Source: Azolla caroliniana
Lineage: Eukaryota > Polypodiophyta
DNA length: 64,000 nt
Assembly: GCA_043228905.1 (NCBI GenBank)
Contig: JBHGNT010000002.1
Location: forward strand, 10,106,001 to 10,170,000
Direction: 5' to 3'
The notes under the pieces: model-generated
What the model saw: only the letters and a program-made list of their open reading frames with translations
What the model was told of the DNA's origin: nothing
The model's database searches: none
Program-made: the position numbers and the translations under genes
Shown here: positions 33,422 through 43,814 of the stretch, piece by piece
Layout: each line of letters opens with the position of its first letter
Numbering within the stretch: position 1 is the first letter of the stretch

Positions 33422-33820
33422 TGTCAGAACCAAGGATAAAAGATAGAGTGATGGAAGAAGGATAGAGAAGAATGGATGTATAAGATAGAGAAAGAAAGAG
33501 AATGGATACAAGATATGTAATGAGAGCTAAAGACTGGTGTTGATTCGAATTGATTTGAGAATACATGTATGCGCTTATTTATAGGTTCCTATAGAATAGC
33601 TTAGAGATTTCTAGAATGTTCTAGACCTAGAATGCTCTAGGACATTCTAGAACATTCTAGAATAATCTAGAGTTTTTACAATAATCAATGTAATACAAGA
33701 AGTAGCTTTTATTGTTTCATATAACAATAAGCTATCTTAATGGTTGAGGTTTTCAAGTATGAATTACAAGGTTCGAGGTTCAAGTCCGGGTGACGCCATA
33801 ATGGTCATGTGTTCATGACA
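33422..33820 (-). repeat. Element D 5' LTR
   Basis: 399 bases, read as identical to 28170-28568, including TATA box and heat-shock-like clusters (about 33609-33662). The leader has a long (GA)n tract near 33391-33408. I see no standard TGG primer site next to the LTR. Confidence 0.95.
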
Positions 33821-33825
33821 ACATC
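33821..33825. repeat. Target-site duplication of element D (right)
   Basis: ACATC, the partner of 28165-28169. Confidence 0.92.
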
Positions 33826-33963
33826 AGCAGACAAGCCGACCGGAAGGGTTGAAGCGCACGGAGTTGAACAGGTCGTGGAGCGCGAGCGAGGCGTGAAGCC
33901 AGGAGGAACCGGAGCTGTGAGCTCGAGGATCCCGAAGAGCCTCGAGTTGAGCTTGAGGGGGAG
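33826..33963 (+). pseudogene. Element C: end of extension and polypurine tract
   Basis: Resumes the extension frame (SRQADRKG, stop), then non-coding sequence and the tract CTTGAGGGGGAG at 33952-33963 immediately before the 3' LTR. Confidence 0.8.
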
Positions 33964-34354
33964 TGTTGAGAGACAAGCTCAACATCGGCCGGATCGGCTG
34001 AAGAAGCCGAGGACCGGATTGGTTGGGACCGATCGGTTTGGCCGAGTGCGTAAACCGGGAGGCCGTTAGGAAAGATATTCCGTGAGGAATATATTTGGGA
34101 GTTAGTGTAGGAGCTCTTAAAGAGCATTGAAGTACGGTCAGTCCTTCGAGGACTTGTATAAAAGTGTTCATGGAACACACATATGTATAGAGTAGTGAAT
34201 CGAGATCTTTTGTTGAATATAGTTCTTGTGTTTTCTCTCTCTCACTCTCTCTGTCTCTCCCGCGTATACTGTGTAAGCTCAAGCTCTGCATTAAACCTGA
34301 GTCTTCTTCCTTCTGTTCGGTCTTCATACTTGCTTCCGCACGTTACTTTTTACA
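33964..34354 (+). repeat. Element C 3' LTR
   Basis: 391 bases from TGTTGAGAGACAAGC to ACTTTTTACA, followed by the GAAAT duplication at 34355-34359. Confidence 0.9.
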
Positions 34355-34359
34355 GAAAT

Positions 34360-34482
34360 TCACAAAATTCCTACCTTCCTCTTTCATATTCTTATTAGCC
34401 TTAAACTTCTCCTCCTCCTAGTTGAAAACGTCGGTTGTTCCCACCCGACTCATGCAATGATCTGGCGCTGAAAGGCACGACA
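34360..34482 (+). repeat. Gypsy LTR, part 2 (split by element C)
   Basis: Continues 22422-23029 and ends AAAGGCACGACA. It matches the end of the LTR at 12267-12985 (CTCCTCCTAGT, TTCCCACCCGACTCA). The whole LTR is about 730 bases and appears to be solo. Confidence 0.8.
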
Positions 34483-35100
34483 TTGGTCATCATATTTTGA
34501 ACGATCGTCATCATGCAACTGATTCCGATTTTCCAAAGAGTTATTTTTAGGATGAATTTGCCGAACCGGTGCGTCTGTTATATTGAGTAGATTATACTCA
34601 CACTGCTCGATTGAATGAGCTTTGGAATGGCAAATCGTACAATAAGTGCGTAAACTATACTCTATTGTCGAATGCCCTGTGTTGAGGCAAGTAGTACACT
34701 GAACAACTTGCAGAAATGTGAGCTCTTCTAATGTAGGCAACTACCGGTGTAACGTCGACATGTTCATACTTGTGTTATTGTTTGTCTAATTTATTGCTAG
34801 AGCCTTATTGACCACTTGCTCCAGTGATTTATTCTGGAAATCAAACACTGGTACGGTTGTTCAAGGAGGTTCACGTATAGCCTCCAGGAAAATATCCATC
34901 AATTCCTCTTCTGGAATTGATTGCGAAATCGGAAATTGTAAATTTGGAGATCGGATCACAAATTGTGATACCATTTCATGTGACTCCTGATAGGCCGCAT
35001 AGAACTGACCTATTAGATCCTTCCATGGGATCTGCCAATTAAACAATTGTGTGAATTTCGCAGCTAATTCCTCATGGCAAAATTCGTAAATGCTAACTCA
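34483..35100 (-). pseudogene. Element K: gag fragment with two zinc knuckles
   Basis: Gag of the J family: PWKDLIGQFYAAYQESHEMVS near 35020, then a TLEELTFLQVVQ block and two knuckles in tandem (CTTCLNTGHSTIEY, last Cys changed to Tyr; CTICHSKAHSIEQC) near 34600-34700. J has the same order at 60118-60216. Stops are present. The N-terminus is missing at 35100 and the LTR abuts the other end. Confidence 0.8.
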
Positions 35101-35826
35101 TCGATCCACCATGACGATTCGACTCAGACTCCTTCGTGCTTCAACTCCAACCCTTTCACACCTATCCAATTCCGACCTTCCCACCCTATAGCCGACCGAC
35201 GAACAATGATGTCACAGATATTCGCCTGGATGTGATGGAATGGGGACAGGACCACCGGGGTCTCGAACGATGAAGCCGGGAAAGGGAAGAGATATTTTCG
35301 GGGTTGACATATAGATACCTTCACAAGAGTCGGTAAAGAGGAGAGGGATTATCCGGATCATCTTCCGGATAACCTCGCCAAAGTGCGGGCCGGACACGTA
35401 TATGATTCAGACTAGTCTCTGGTTGATGAGCAAGCAGATTCAGATGTGTTCACCGCTTTGGAGCTACTACTGGGTAATGGACGATGAGCACACAGGCTCA
35501 GGGGTCCCAGCTAAGCACACAAGCGGAGGGGACAGAGGAAAGAGCGTAAACAAAGACAGAGAGACATTCAACGACACAAGGCGACCCAGATAGCAACAAA
35601 AGGATCAATTAGCTCGGAATAATAAAAATACAACTAGACTCGACCGGCTAGACAACTGCTAGCTCCCCACACTCACACACACACTAACGAGCTTCCGATC
35701 CTGAGCACACGGGATATGTTTATCCTGGGCTGGACTAGCCCAAACATAGGGTGTCTATTCGGAACACGTTTCCAACGGGGTGGTTTGGATATGGATGATT
35801 ATCTGGTATTGATCCTGCAATTTATA
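35101..35826. other. Unassigned 726-bp stretch
   Basis: Between K gag and an LTR. The position would suit a 5' leader, but no primer site is seen beside the LTR and no long frame is convincing. Not recognised. Confidence 0.4.
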
Positions 35827-36180
35827 TGTAACACCCCAACTACTACCGGATTGCCTTCTGGACCACTTAATTACACGCGTATGATTTGTATTTACAACAC
35901 AGACAAACACTACACAAAGGAGACAATAAGATTAACAACAATTCATGCTTAACTTGTATTACTTCCATCTCTTCATACATTCATCCAGATCCTTTTATAG
36001 GAATCCCATATAGATTACAAAATGGTGCCTTATCGGCTACTAATCGGTGCGGATTCGGATCGGTACAACTATCTAGATCTGTCCGTTACTATAAAATTAC
36101 TAACTACTATTTATATTATTAATACGATCGGACTCTTCCCTGTCCACACTTGTCCTCCAGATCATACTCTTAGGCCAACA
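35827..36180 (-). repeat. Element K LTR
   Basis: 354 bases; plus-strand ends are TGTAACACCCC and GGCCAACA. The reverse of CTTTTATAGG near 35992 gives a TATA box, as in J. Just right of it is the conserved block ending GTGCCA (minus strand) that also precedes the 3' LTRs of J and L, so it serves as the 3' LTR for the third-ORF fragment at 36.2-36.8 kb. Confidence 0.7.
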
Positions 36181-36229
36181 CATGGCACACCCGTGGGATA
36201 GTGCCTTGCACGTTGAACCCACAGGTTAA

Positions 36230-36780
36230 CTCCTTAATCTTCATTGAGTATGTCCAATATGCTCTGGTCCAAGGGTTCGAGTGGTTCCTCCTCTAATTTC
36301 TTCCTCTGTTGTTGCTCCGACTCCCTCTTCGATTGCACTAACCATTTCTCTGATCTTTGGAGCTCTGTTTCTGGTTGTTTATCCGTCTCATTCACCTATT
36401 GCTAATGTTGTTGCTACTCAGTGGAAGCCCCTGTCTTCGGTTGTTGCTCTTTATCACTAATGTTTATCTGGTCCGCCTTTTGCTCCACTTCCTTCCGTTG
36501 TCACTCCTGTTCATATACCTCCAGCTCCAATGTGTTTTGGAGTTGTTCATCCTCGAATCCTTCGAGCAATTTCCGGATAGCGTCCATTTGTGCATTGGCC
36601 AGGGCGTAAAAATCAGCCCTTGCTCCTCCTTGAGTCTCTGTGTGGCTGGCTCTTCCAACTCCTATTCTGGTATCGGCCTTTGTGCCTCCTACTGTTATTG
36701 TGTCGGAGTGGTTGTATTGCTCCATCTTTCTCTAGTGTTTTTGTTGACCTTCCGGCCGGTACAAGGAGTGCGGAACGGTG
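36230..36780 (-). pseudogene. Element K: third-ORF C-terminal fragment
   Basis: Degraded minus-strand frames match the end of the J third ORF: ALANAQMDAIRKLLEGFED, a Glu/Lys-rich coil, then QSILDILNED, which corresponds to PSIFDILNDSDEE in J. Many stops. A segment with EAQRPIPE and ELEEPATQ also occurs at 43025-43160, so at least two copies contributed. The Leu-rich plus-strand frame over this stretch is a shadow. Confidence 0.65.
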
Positions 36781-37011
36781 AAAACATTAGTGGGTTGTAG
36801 ATAGGCCGAGAGGAGAACGAAGTCGCTATGGAGGGGAGAGGGAGACGAAATCACCAAGAATGATTTGAGCGCACCCGAATCGTAGACATAACTTGGTGTA
36901 AGCGAGGTTAGAAGAGATAGGGAGAGGGGAGAGGGAGATGAGGAATCAAACACTAATAATAAACTCTACATAAGATTAAAACACCAAAAAAGATTAAAAC
37001 ATACCCATAAG

Positions 37012-37012
<1 letters not shown>
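36781..37012. other. Unassigned purine-rich stretch
   Basis: GGGAGAGGGAGA-type purine runs and AT-rich sequence; nothing else recognised. Confidence 0.35.
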
Positions 37013-37046
<34 letters not shown>

Positions 37047-37060
37047 TAGATAGATAGATT
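37013..37060 (+). repeat. (GA)n(TAGA)n microsatellite
   Basis: GA repeats followed by GATA repeats, directly next to the 3' end of a LINE fragment. On the LINE strand this reads as its tail (TATC)n(TC)n. Confidence 0.85.
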
Positions 37061-37606
37061 ATATTATCGTCTTCGGAGGTCAAATATGACCTATGAGACC
37101 AAAAAATTACATTTCACGTGATACGTGTGAAAGTGAGTAGTGACTCTCGATGTTCAAGAACTTTACCAATGAATGTTGCAATTGAGAGTGCACATTGTGG
37201 TTGTGAGAGGAATTCATGCAAAGATTGGGCTCGATCGAAGAGATGTGGAAAGCATGGTCGAATATGATCAAAGGCAGAGCATTGTATCAAAGTGTGATAC
37301 TCAAACTCGCGAACTTGTTTAGGGCAAAGTGTGCATAGCCGACCACTCTCATCACTTGTACCCTAACGCCCTGTTTCACATCACAATGCATGTGAGCTAA
37401 GTCGCATGGAAGCAATGGTTCGAATGGAAGATAACGGTATGGGCTCTAACATTTATGGATGTGTACGATTTCCCCGTTCCGCAAAGAATATGGTTTTGTA
37501 GTTAGGTGCAACATATCTAGTATAATGTGTGAAGCGTGAGCCTCCACATTTGTCCCATGTCATGATACATTGGCGTTGCAAAAATGTATCATGAAAGAAA
37601 TATTAA
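37061..37606 (-). pseudogene. LINE 3' fragment (ORF2 C-terminus)
   Basis: Minus-strand residues CIMTWDKCGGSRFTHYTRYV, RTIASMRLSSHAL and RLCTLCPKQVREFEYHTLIQC form the C-terminal region of a LINE ORF2 with a cysteine/histidine cluster. Several stops. It ends with the 3' signature GTCTCATAGGTCAAATATGA at about 37105-37067. It is a 5'-truncated LINE, a different copy from the one that follows. Confidence 0.75.
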
Positions 37607-37749
37607 CGTCTTCTAAGGCCAAATTTGGCCCATGAGACAATTGGTTTACAACAAAAATGAGTGTTTATCCAATCATCAAAACTAAAATAAAAGAAAATAG
37701 CTTAAGCTAAAAGAGTAGTACTGTACAAAACTTTGCACTAAGCCTAATC

Positions 37750-39510
37750 TCATTTCCACCCAAGTCTCTCAAAAAGAAGTGGGAGGTCAAAAGTTTTTGG
37801 TGTGGGTGTGACCCATGGTCCCAGTGTATAGAGTGGCCTAGCCATGGCTTCTAGGCGGTGTAGTTCACGTTCCCTTATTTTCTTTATTGCTTCTACATCT
37901 CGTCGAGTTGCTTTGAAACCCGACATCCAAGGGCGTTTGGTTCTTCTTTGATTTTCTGCTTCATCAAGGAAAAGCCCGAGTGGTGTAGGTGTGTCGACAT
38001 TCATTGTCTCCCCATGTTCCTGAAAAACTGCATTTGTTACATGTTGGTAAACATTAGCAACATTATTATCAACATTTTGTAACTTATTCTCTCTGTGTTG
38101 TTTCAATTCTAAGATGTATCTACCTAATTTCTTTATATCTAGTGTATCTAATAGTTTAGGGAGGGTGGGAGAGGAACCAAGTATGTCTTGGTATTTTGCC
38201 CTTATCTCGGCATAGGTGGGGCATTTGCATGTAAAATGGTACTCATCCTCTATCTCTATGTGGCATAACCTACATATCCTTTCCTCCCTAGGGACTTCAT
38301 TAGTACGTCCATTCTCAATCTCAAGTTGGTGAGATGATATTCTAAGTTGACCAATGCCAACCCTTAGTGCATGTGGTAAGAATACATCTAGATATCTTGG
38401 TCGCGTGATAAAACCTAACTTAGAGAAGTGCATAAAGTGTTCCTTATAGTACGACATTTTAGATGGGAGTGGCTCTAGTGGGGTGATCCATTTATACTGA
38501 GTATAAATTTGCCATATTTCTTGGCGTATTTCTTTATTATGGTCCTCATGAGAGATTAAAGTGTTATCAGTCGTGTGGTCGTACTTAAGGGGGGGGAGGT
38601 TATTCATGTCTAGACCATTGGCAAGAAGCCAACTCACCATCACGCCATACCATGAGCTAGTATAGCCGGACTCATACAGTGCTCGAGAAGCCTTAAAGTC
38701 TTGATGGGATATTCTATCAAGTGGTTGGTTATGTATCCTGTGGATAAAGACTACAAGTTGAAAAAGTGCTTCTACTAACATAGGGGGTAGAGTGAACTTG
38801 GCCCTAATAATGTCATGTGGGACCGACGATTTGCTTCGGAGTTGGCGTGATAACGTCATCACCAATGGTCTCTCTAATTGCATCCACATGAAAGATGGTA
38901 GTCCTGGAGCCCAAACCGCTAATGCATACATGAGAGAGGGAGTCACTAATGAGTCAAAGAGCCACCCTTTAGTTCGTGGCTCTTGGAAGTATGCTTGGTG
39001 GCATTGTCTCTCGAGGAGTGAGAGGGATGCATGTCTTCTTGTAAGTCTATCCTTCGCTGCTTGTGTCATCGAAAATTTACCTGAGCTAGCACTGAAAGTG
39101 ACTCCGAGGTAGACATATGATCCAACCACCTCAACTGGGCTATGGGAGATAGTTAGGTGACACTTAGCTCTAACTTGGGCCGACGTGTGGAAGATAAGGA
39201 CTTTATTTTTCCCTAGATTCACTACCAATCCTCGTTGTGTGCAAAAGTCATCTAAGGCATTAAGGTGCCTTTGTACGTCGTGTTCGGATTCAGAGAGCAA
39301 AACTATGTCGTCTGCATAGAGCAAGATACACACCTGTGTATCCCCAAGGACTACTCCATTGCCTCCCTTACAAGCAATAAAATTTGTGATCTCATCAATG
39401 TAGATCCCAAAAAGAGTCGGAGATAAGGGGCAACCTTGTTTTACACCAATAGTGCTAGTGAAACTATCGGATATGCCCTTGCTCGTCTCTTCCGACGTGT
39501 CATCTTGCAC
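37750..39510 (-). pseudogene. LINE ORF2: RT second half and C-terminal domain
   Basis: Open for 586 codons. RT motifs GVKQGCPLSPTLFGIYIDEI and LLYADDIVLLSES (catalytic YADD) are intact, followed by thumb and a C-terminal cluster CRLCHIEIEDEYHFTCKC. RT motifs before GVKQGC, including motif A, are missing: the frame joins endonuclease sequence directly near 39480-39510, so an internal deletion has removed the first half of RT. Confidence 0.88.
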
Positions 39511-40712
39511 ATTTCTTTACGAGCTTGTACTGAGGTAATACTACCACTGAGTTGCGATATTGTAAGTTGTCTATGTAAGCACCTACAATCCTCATCATAC
39601 CATCTATTTTGTGGCATAGATCCTACTTTACCTTGATTGGAGTGTTTCGTGTATGGGAAACTACTAACTGCTGCGGAGTGAAGGATGTGTGTGAGTTTCG
39701 TACTAAGGCTCTCTAAAGGTAGTGAAGGATCAAGGGAGGACAGATGGGCTTGAAAATGTCGAGCATATATGTCAGAGAGCTCATGTGTGAAATGTATTGT
39801 GATGTCATGGCGTGGTTGACTAGAGTTGGTGACGTTAGCGATATCGCATTTTAGCTCGAAGTATAAGAAACTATGGTCCACGCCAATAGGACATGGGGCC
39901 ACTCGGAAGGAGTTAATCATGTGGGTAGATTCATGGCGTCCTATTAGATAATCAACTGTGCTTTCCCCTCCTCCATGTGGGAAACATGTGAGCTCTTCCG
40001 AACCTAGCCACTTGGCTAGACCATTATATATGACCATGTGGTGCCGACTACCAAGTTCGAGCAAATGATGGCCAAAGCTCGTGGCGTCCGCACCTAGATC
40101 CTTTGATCTACGTGTGGTGTCTATGTCTAAAGGATCGACATTTACCATTTCTAGGTTTCTATTCATTTGAAATATTGTGCATTGTCGGGATTGGGTTCTC
40201 TCATTAAAGTCTCCTACAAGGAATACTTCTCCTTGGGAAGAATATCGGATTATGTCATCCGATAGAGGTTCATATGGGGAAGGCCCATGTGGCACTCCTT
40301 CATCAACTAATCTCGCCTTGCCAGCCAGATTATAACGAGAGACTTTCGGGGGGAAGTAACAAGTGGCAAAAAATACTGCCTCGTCCTTGCTTGTGGAGAC
40401 TTTCACTCACATAAAACGAGCTTCTGGGTTTGTGCTCAGTATTTCTATCCTATTATGTAGCTCCCTCTGAAACAATATTGCGACACCTCCATATCCCTTG
40501 GTAGTGCATCGACGTGAGGTTTGTCTAAAAGCCGACTCCCAACGAAATCCTTCGACTCGTGGGAGTCCCCTATTTGGGTTTTGGTGTGTTTCTACTAGGC
40601 AAACTATATCTGATTCCTTTAATATCTCCTCTAGGCGTCTGGGGTGTGTCCAGAGTGCACCGTTACAATTCCATAAGGTCATCCTAAGTGTGCTTTCTAT
40701 CACATGGACCAC
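39481..40712 (-). pseudogene. LINE ORF2: apurinic-type endonuclease
   Basis: Endonuclease that nicks the target for target-primed reverse transcription. Motifs in order: LWNCNGAL, LVETHQNP, GDFNERT, GVDHSFLYF, so the Asn, Glu, Asp/Asn and Asp/His catalytic residues are visible. A TGA at 40407-40409 interrupts the frame. It starts seven bases downstream of ORF1. Confidence 0.85.
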
Positions 40713-40718
40713 ACACCG

Positions 40719-41525
40719 TCAATTAGTAGTGCAATAATTTATGATCACTCGCCCATCGGGATAAAAGGTGCGATGCCCTTCTTTACGAGCTTGCATAACC
40801 TTTGCCATACAACTCTTGCGATGCTCCATTTGCATCTTGGTGAGGTCTTCATCGAGATAGATAGGGTCCCCACCCAATCCTCGAAGAATCGGTCTCTTCT
40901 TAAAGAAAGTGATTCTAGAGTCTAAGTCTTTAAATTGAAGAACTAAGGCTCTCTTCCTAGTTGTGTTGCGTCCGGCCCTCCAAGCTTTGGTGATAGGTAG
41001 GGTCATTGTGTACCCTAACATTTTCACGAGTGTTTGTGCATCCTCGTCCGGGGATGCACCTTCCTTGAGCCCACTAACACGCAAATTTAGGCGTCCGGCC
41101 TGATGCATTTTCTCCTCTTCAAGGGTGGTATTAACAATATTTTCATCTTTTATTTCTTTTTTAATGTTTCTTTTAACCACATCTACCCAACCTGTTTTTC
41201 CTAACTCTATGTTATTTTTAACCTCCTCTTTAACATTTTTGATCTCATCTTTTATATCCTCTATGGAGGATATTTCACCGTCCTCTTGGGATACCTCGAT
41301 GTCATTAAGTTGTTGTTTGAGGTTTGTGTTTTCCTCTTTAAGTTTTTCTATTTCGGACTTGAGGGCGTCTTTTTCCTCTCTATCTTTTTTCTTGTGGGTT
41401 TCAGCGTCTTTCACCCATTTTTTCATATCCATCTCTATTTTTGTTAAACGGTTAAACATATCTAAAAAGTCCTCCTTACTTATGGCCTTGTCTTGTGTAT
41501 CCTTATGTTCCTTTCGTTTAGACAT
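40719..41525 (-). CDS. LINE ORF1 protein (coiled coil plus RNA-binding domain)
   Basis: 268 codons, ATG at 41525, no lesions. The N-terminal half is a coiled coil (IEKLKEENTNLKQQLNDIE). The second half has RLNLRVSGLKEG, KRALVLQFKDLDSRITFF and YLDEDLTKMQMEHRKS, the pattern of the RRM-like plus C-terminal domains of L1 ORF1 proteins, which form trimers and bind LINE RNA. Many plant LINEs instead have a zinc-knuckle ORF1; RRM-type ones are known (BNR group). The function is inferred from the domain pattern. Confidence 0.75.
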   Translation of the reverse strand: MSKRKEHKDTQDKAISKEDFLDMFNRLTKIEMDMKKWVKDAETHKKKDREEKDALKSEIEKLKEENTNLKQQLNDIEVSQEDGEISSIEDIKDEIKNVKEEVKNNIELGKTGWVDVVKRNIKKEIKDENIVNTTLEEEKMHQAGRLNLRVSGLKEGASPDEDAQTLVKMLGYTMTLPITKAWRAGRNTTRKRALVLQFKDLDSRITFFKKRPILRGLGGDPIYLDEDLTKMQMEHRKSCMAKVMQARKEGHRTFYPDGRVIINYCTTN

Positions 41526-42009
41526 TGTAGTGTCAATAAGAAAAAAAGATAAAATAAATGGGTTTGAGACTTAGCCGAGTTTGTGTGTATGTCGCAGTCA
41601 CATCGGCATTTTGCACGCGATGAGCATGCTAAAAGAACAAGGATGCGCCGCCAAGAAAAGAAATACGGCACTCGGCAACGTCAAGAACAAGAAGGAGAAG
41701 AACATGGAAACGGCAATGGCGACTATGACGGACGATGACGAATGGCCGCAGGTTGTCCAACACACAGACGGCAACTGACGGCAATTGATGACAGCGTGGC
41801 AATAAACGGCGACAGACGTCAACAGATGGTGATGGACGTCAGAGGCGGCAATGCGGAAACAAACAACAACACAATAGGGGGGGGAGAGAGAGAGTGCAAC
41901 ACGGTAGCAAGTGGTGACAAATGTCGTAGACGGCAACGACGGCAGCGTGGCAACAACAGCACGACCGTTGCAGAGAGGCAACAACAGCACGACCGTTGCA
42001 GAGAGAGAA
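41526..42009 (-). other. LINE 5' UTR with 28-bp tandem repeat
   Basis: GC-rich leader. Two perfect 28-base copies at 41949-41976 and 41977-42004, and further CGGCAA/GACGG motifs. Short tandem units are common in LINE promoters. Confidence 0.6.
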
Positions 42010-43165
42010 ATTAAAAGGAAAATTAATGTCGTGCAAAGGAAAGTTATGCTCTATGCCCATCTTCACTTTGTCCTCTGTCGCCTCTTTCTCCTTCTTCATC
42101 TGCTTTATTAATGTCATCGTCGTCGTTGCTGCTTGCTCCTCATAATCCTTGAATTGGGTCTGATATGTCATGTAGACCCTTTCCAATGTCTTCCATGAAC
42201 ACTAGATGATTTGGTTTTGAGTGTCCCGCAATTCCGACTGCTCTTTTGCCGCGTCGGTCAATAGTTGCGTTGTTCTTTCTTCAAGCAGTTTTTCCAATGT
42301 CGACACACCCTCCGTCTTCTCCTTGAGTTCTGCCCGAACTTCTTTCAACTTCTCTTGCTGTCGGTCATAATCCGTTTCCAGCCTCCGATCGTCCTCGTCC
42401 TTATGCTGCTGGATTTCCTCCTAGAGCCTCTCAATTTCCGTTTCTGCCATTCAACAAAGTTTATCTTTTTCTTGCAACAAACTTTCTTTTTCCTCCTTCA
42501 GCCAATCGGTGTTGCTCTGTGTCGTCTAGAGACTTTCCTTGGTCCTCCGTTTCTCCTCCTCGGTTGTCTTCCGTAGTTCTGTTTCTTTCTCTCTCACTAC
42601 CACTTGCACGACCAACTCTTCCTTGAAAACTTCGATTTCTTTCGTCCACTCACGCTCATTCTCCGATGTCGTGCTAGCCCCCAGTTCTGCTTCTTTCTCC
42701 AAAGCCTTCTCCTGTGTTCTTTCTGGTTCGATTGGCTCCATTTCTATATTGGTTCCCTAGCCCATGTTAGCCATAATGGCCACTTATTCCTTGGCCCTTT
42801 CCAACTCTTCTTCCAAACTCCTAATTCAGTTCCGGGCTTCTTCCAACTGTCCGGTCATTGTCATCAGTTGCTCCGTTTGTGGTGTGGGTCGATTGAACAT
42901 ATCCAATCGTGCTGCTTCTACTCGGTCTGCCATTTTGGTAACCTACTTGCCTAACCATTCCAACTACCGTCAGCAGGTTTCCTGTTGTTGAAGTACAATG
43001 AACTATTGTACAACTTTCGACATCGGCCCTTGCTCCTCCCCAAGATTCTGTGTGGCCGGCTCTTCCAACTCCTATTTTGGTATCGGCCTTTGTGCCTCTT
43101 GTTGTTGTGTCGGACCCGGTTGTACTGCTCCTTTCTCTAGTTCCCGTGGAACCTTCTCAACCGTT
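42010..43165 (-). pseudogene. Element K type third ORF: coiled-coil fragment
   Basis: Minus-strand frames rich in Glu, Lys, Arg and Gln with heptad character: LEEARN-stop-IRSLEEELERAKE, ERTQEKALEKEAELGAS, EVFKEELVVQVVVREKETEL. This matches in style and position the coiled-coil half of the J third ORF. Stops and frameshifts throughout. The right end holds EAQRPIPK and ELEEPATQ, also found at 36.6 kb. Confidence 0.6.
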
Positions 43166-43814
43166 TTTGGTCTCTCCTCTGTGCATGAACGCAAACGAAG
43201 CCCCTGTAGCAGCAGAAAAACTCTGAGATCGACATTGCACCTTCAGAGCTACAACACACGAGCTAGTCGATCCTCGTCCAGGTATGTATCAGTTACATAT
43301 TAAAAAAACTTGTTTTTTCCTAATTTATAACTGTCTCTAACTTTGGTGCCTGTTCATCTTTCCCAAAAATCGAATAGGGCGAAGTCGTTGGAGTCCCAAA
43401 CAAGGATGTCTCGAAGATCGGGGTGTAGCAGCAGGTGCATTTCTGATTGACAGAATTTCGTAGTATGGTTGATTTCTGCCTTTAGTGATGATTAGGGTTT
43501 GTGTTTCCCTTAAGTGGTTTAGGGTTTCTGATTACAAATTTTAGATTGCAAGTTTCTGGTTACAAATTTCTAATTACAAATTTCTGATTACAAATTTCTG
43601 ATTACTGTTGCAATCTGTTGTAATTTTGCACCAATTCTCATGACAAATTCTGATTAGGGTTTCTGATTTTTTAAATGGTTGATTTCTGATACATGTTGAA
43701 AAGAACAGATTACAAATTTCAGATTACTGTCTCAAAGTGTTGTAATATTGCATCAAATTCACATTAAAAAGTTTGCTTTTGCACCAATTCTAATTATTGA
43801 TTTTCTATTTCAGG
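43166..43814 (+). other. Exon/intron-like sequence upstream of the RING-like region
   Basis: Looks like plant gene structure: a possible donor CCAG/GTATGT at 43278-43287, an acceptor near 43377, then AT-rich intron-like sequence with imperfect repeats of a CTGATTACAAATTT unit (43549-43607) and an acceptor CTATTTCAG at 43806-43814. No protein family is recognised in the putative exons. Confidence 0.4.

Larger units (their letters stand above)
28170..33820 (-). mobile_element. Chromovirus element D (full-length gypsy)
   Basis: 5651 bases, two 399-base LTRs that I read as identical, and a perfect duplication ACATC. Order on the minus strand: LTR, gag, protease, RT, RNase H, integrase, chromodomain, polypurine tract (GAAGGAGGGATAG, 28569-28581), LTR. 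It is the youngest insertion in the window by LTR identity and nesting. Confidence 0.95.
23030..34354 (+). mobile_element. Copia element C with chromovirus D nested inside
   Basis: Full-length copia flanked by GAAAT. 5' LTR 23030-23434, iMet primer site, gag, protease, integrase, RT, RNase H, C-terminal extension, polypurine tract, 3' LTR 33964-34354. Element D (28170-33820) interrupts the extension. Without D it is about 5.7 kb. Many frameshifts and stops make it non-functional. Confidence 0.92.
37607..42009 (-). mobile_element. L1-like LINE, nearly full length
   Basis: Minus-strand LINE with 5' UTR, ORF1, ORF2 (endonuclease and RT) and a 3' end at 37607 carrying the same signature as the adjacent fragment (GTCTCATGGGCCAAATTTGG). 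The 5' end is set at about 42009, where coding similarity to the third ORF begins. A short AGAAAT-like match at both ends could be a target duplication but is imperfect. Confidence 0.8.

Noticed and set aside
33360-33566. Hydrophobic N-terminal leader of D gag (signal peptide)
   Set aside because: These codons lie in the LTR and GA-rich leader upstream of the proper ATG at 33359.
36357-36800. 147-codon Leu-rich plus-strand ORF resembling membrane protein
   Set aside because: Opposite strand of the Glu/Gln-rich third-ORF fragment of K; CTC/CTT codons are the reverse of GAG/AAG.
41125-41574. 149-codon plus-strand ORF with Ser/Phe-rich sequence
   Set aside because: Antisense to LINE ORF1, which has clear coiled-coil and L1-type blocks on the minus strand.
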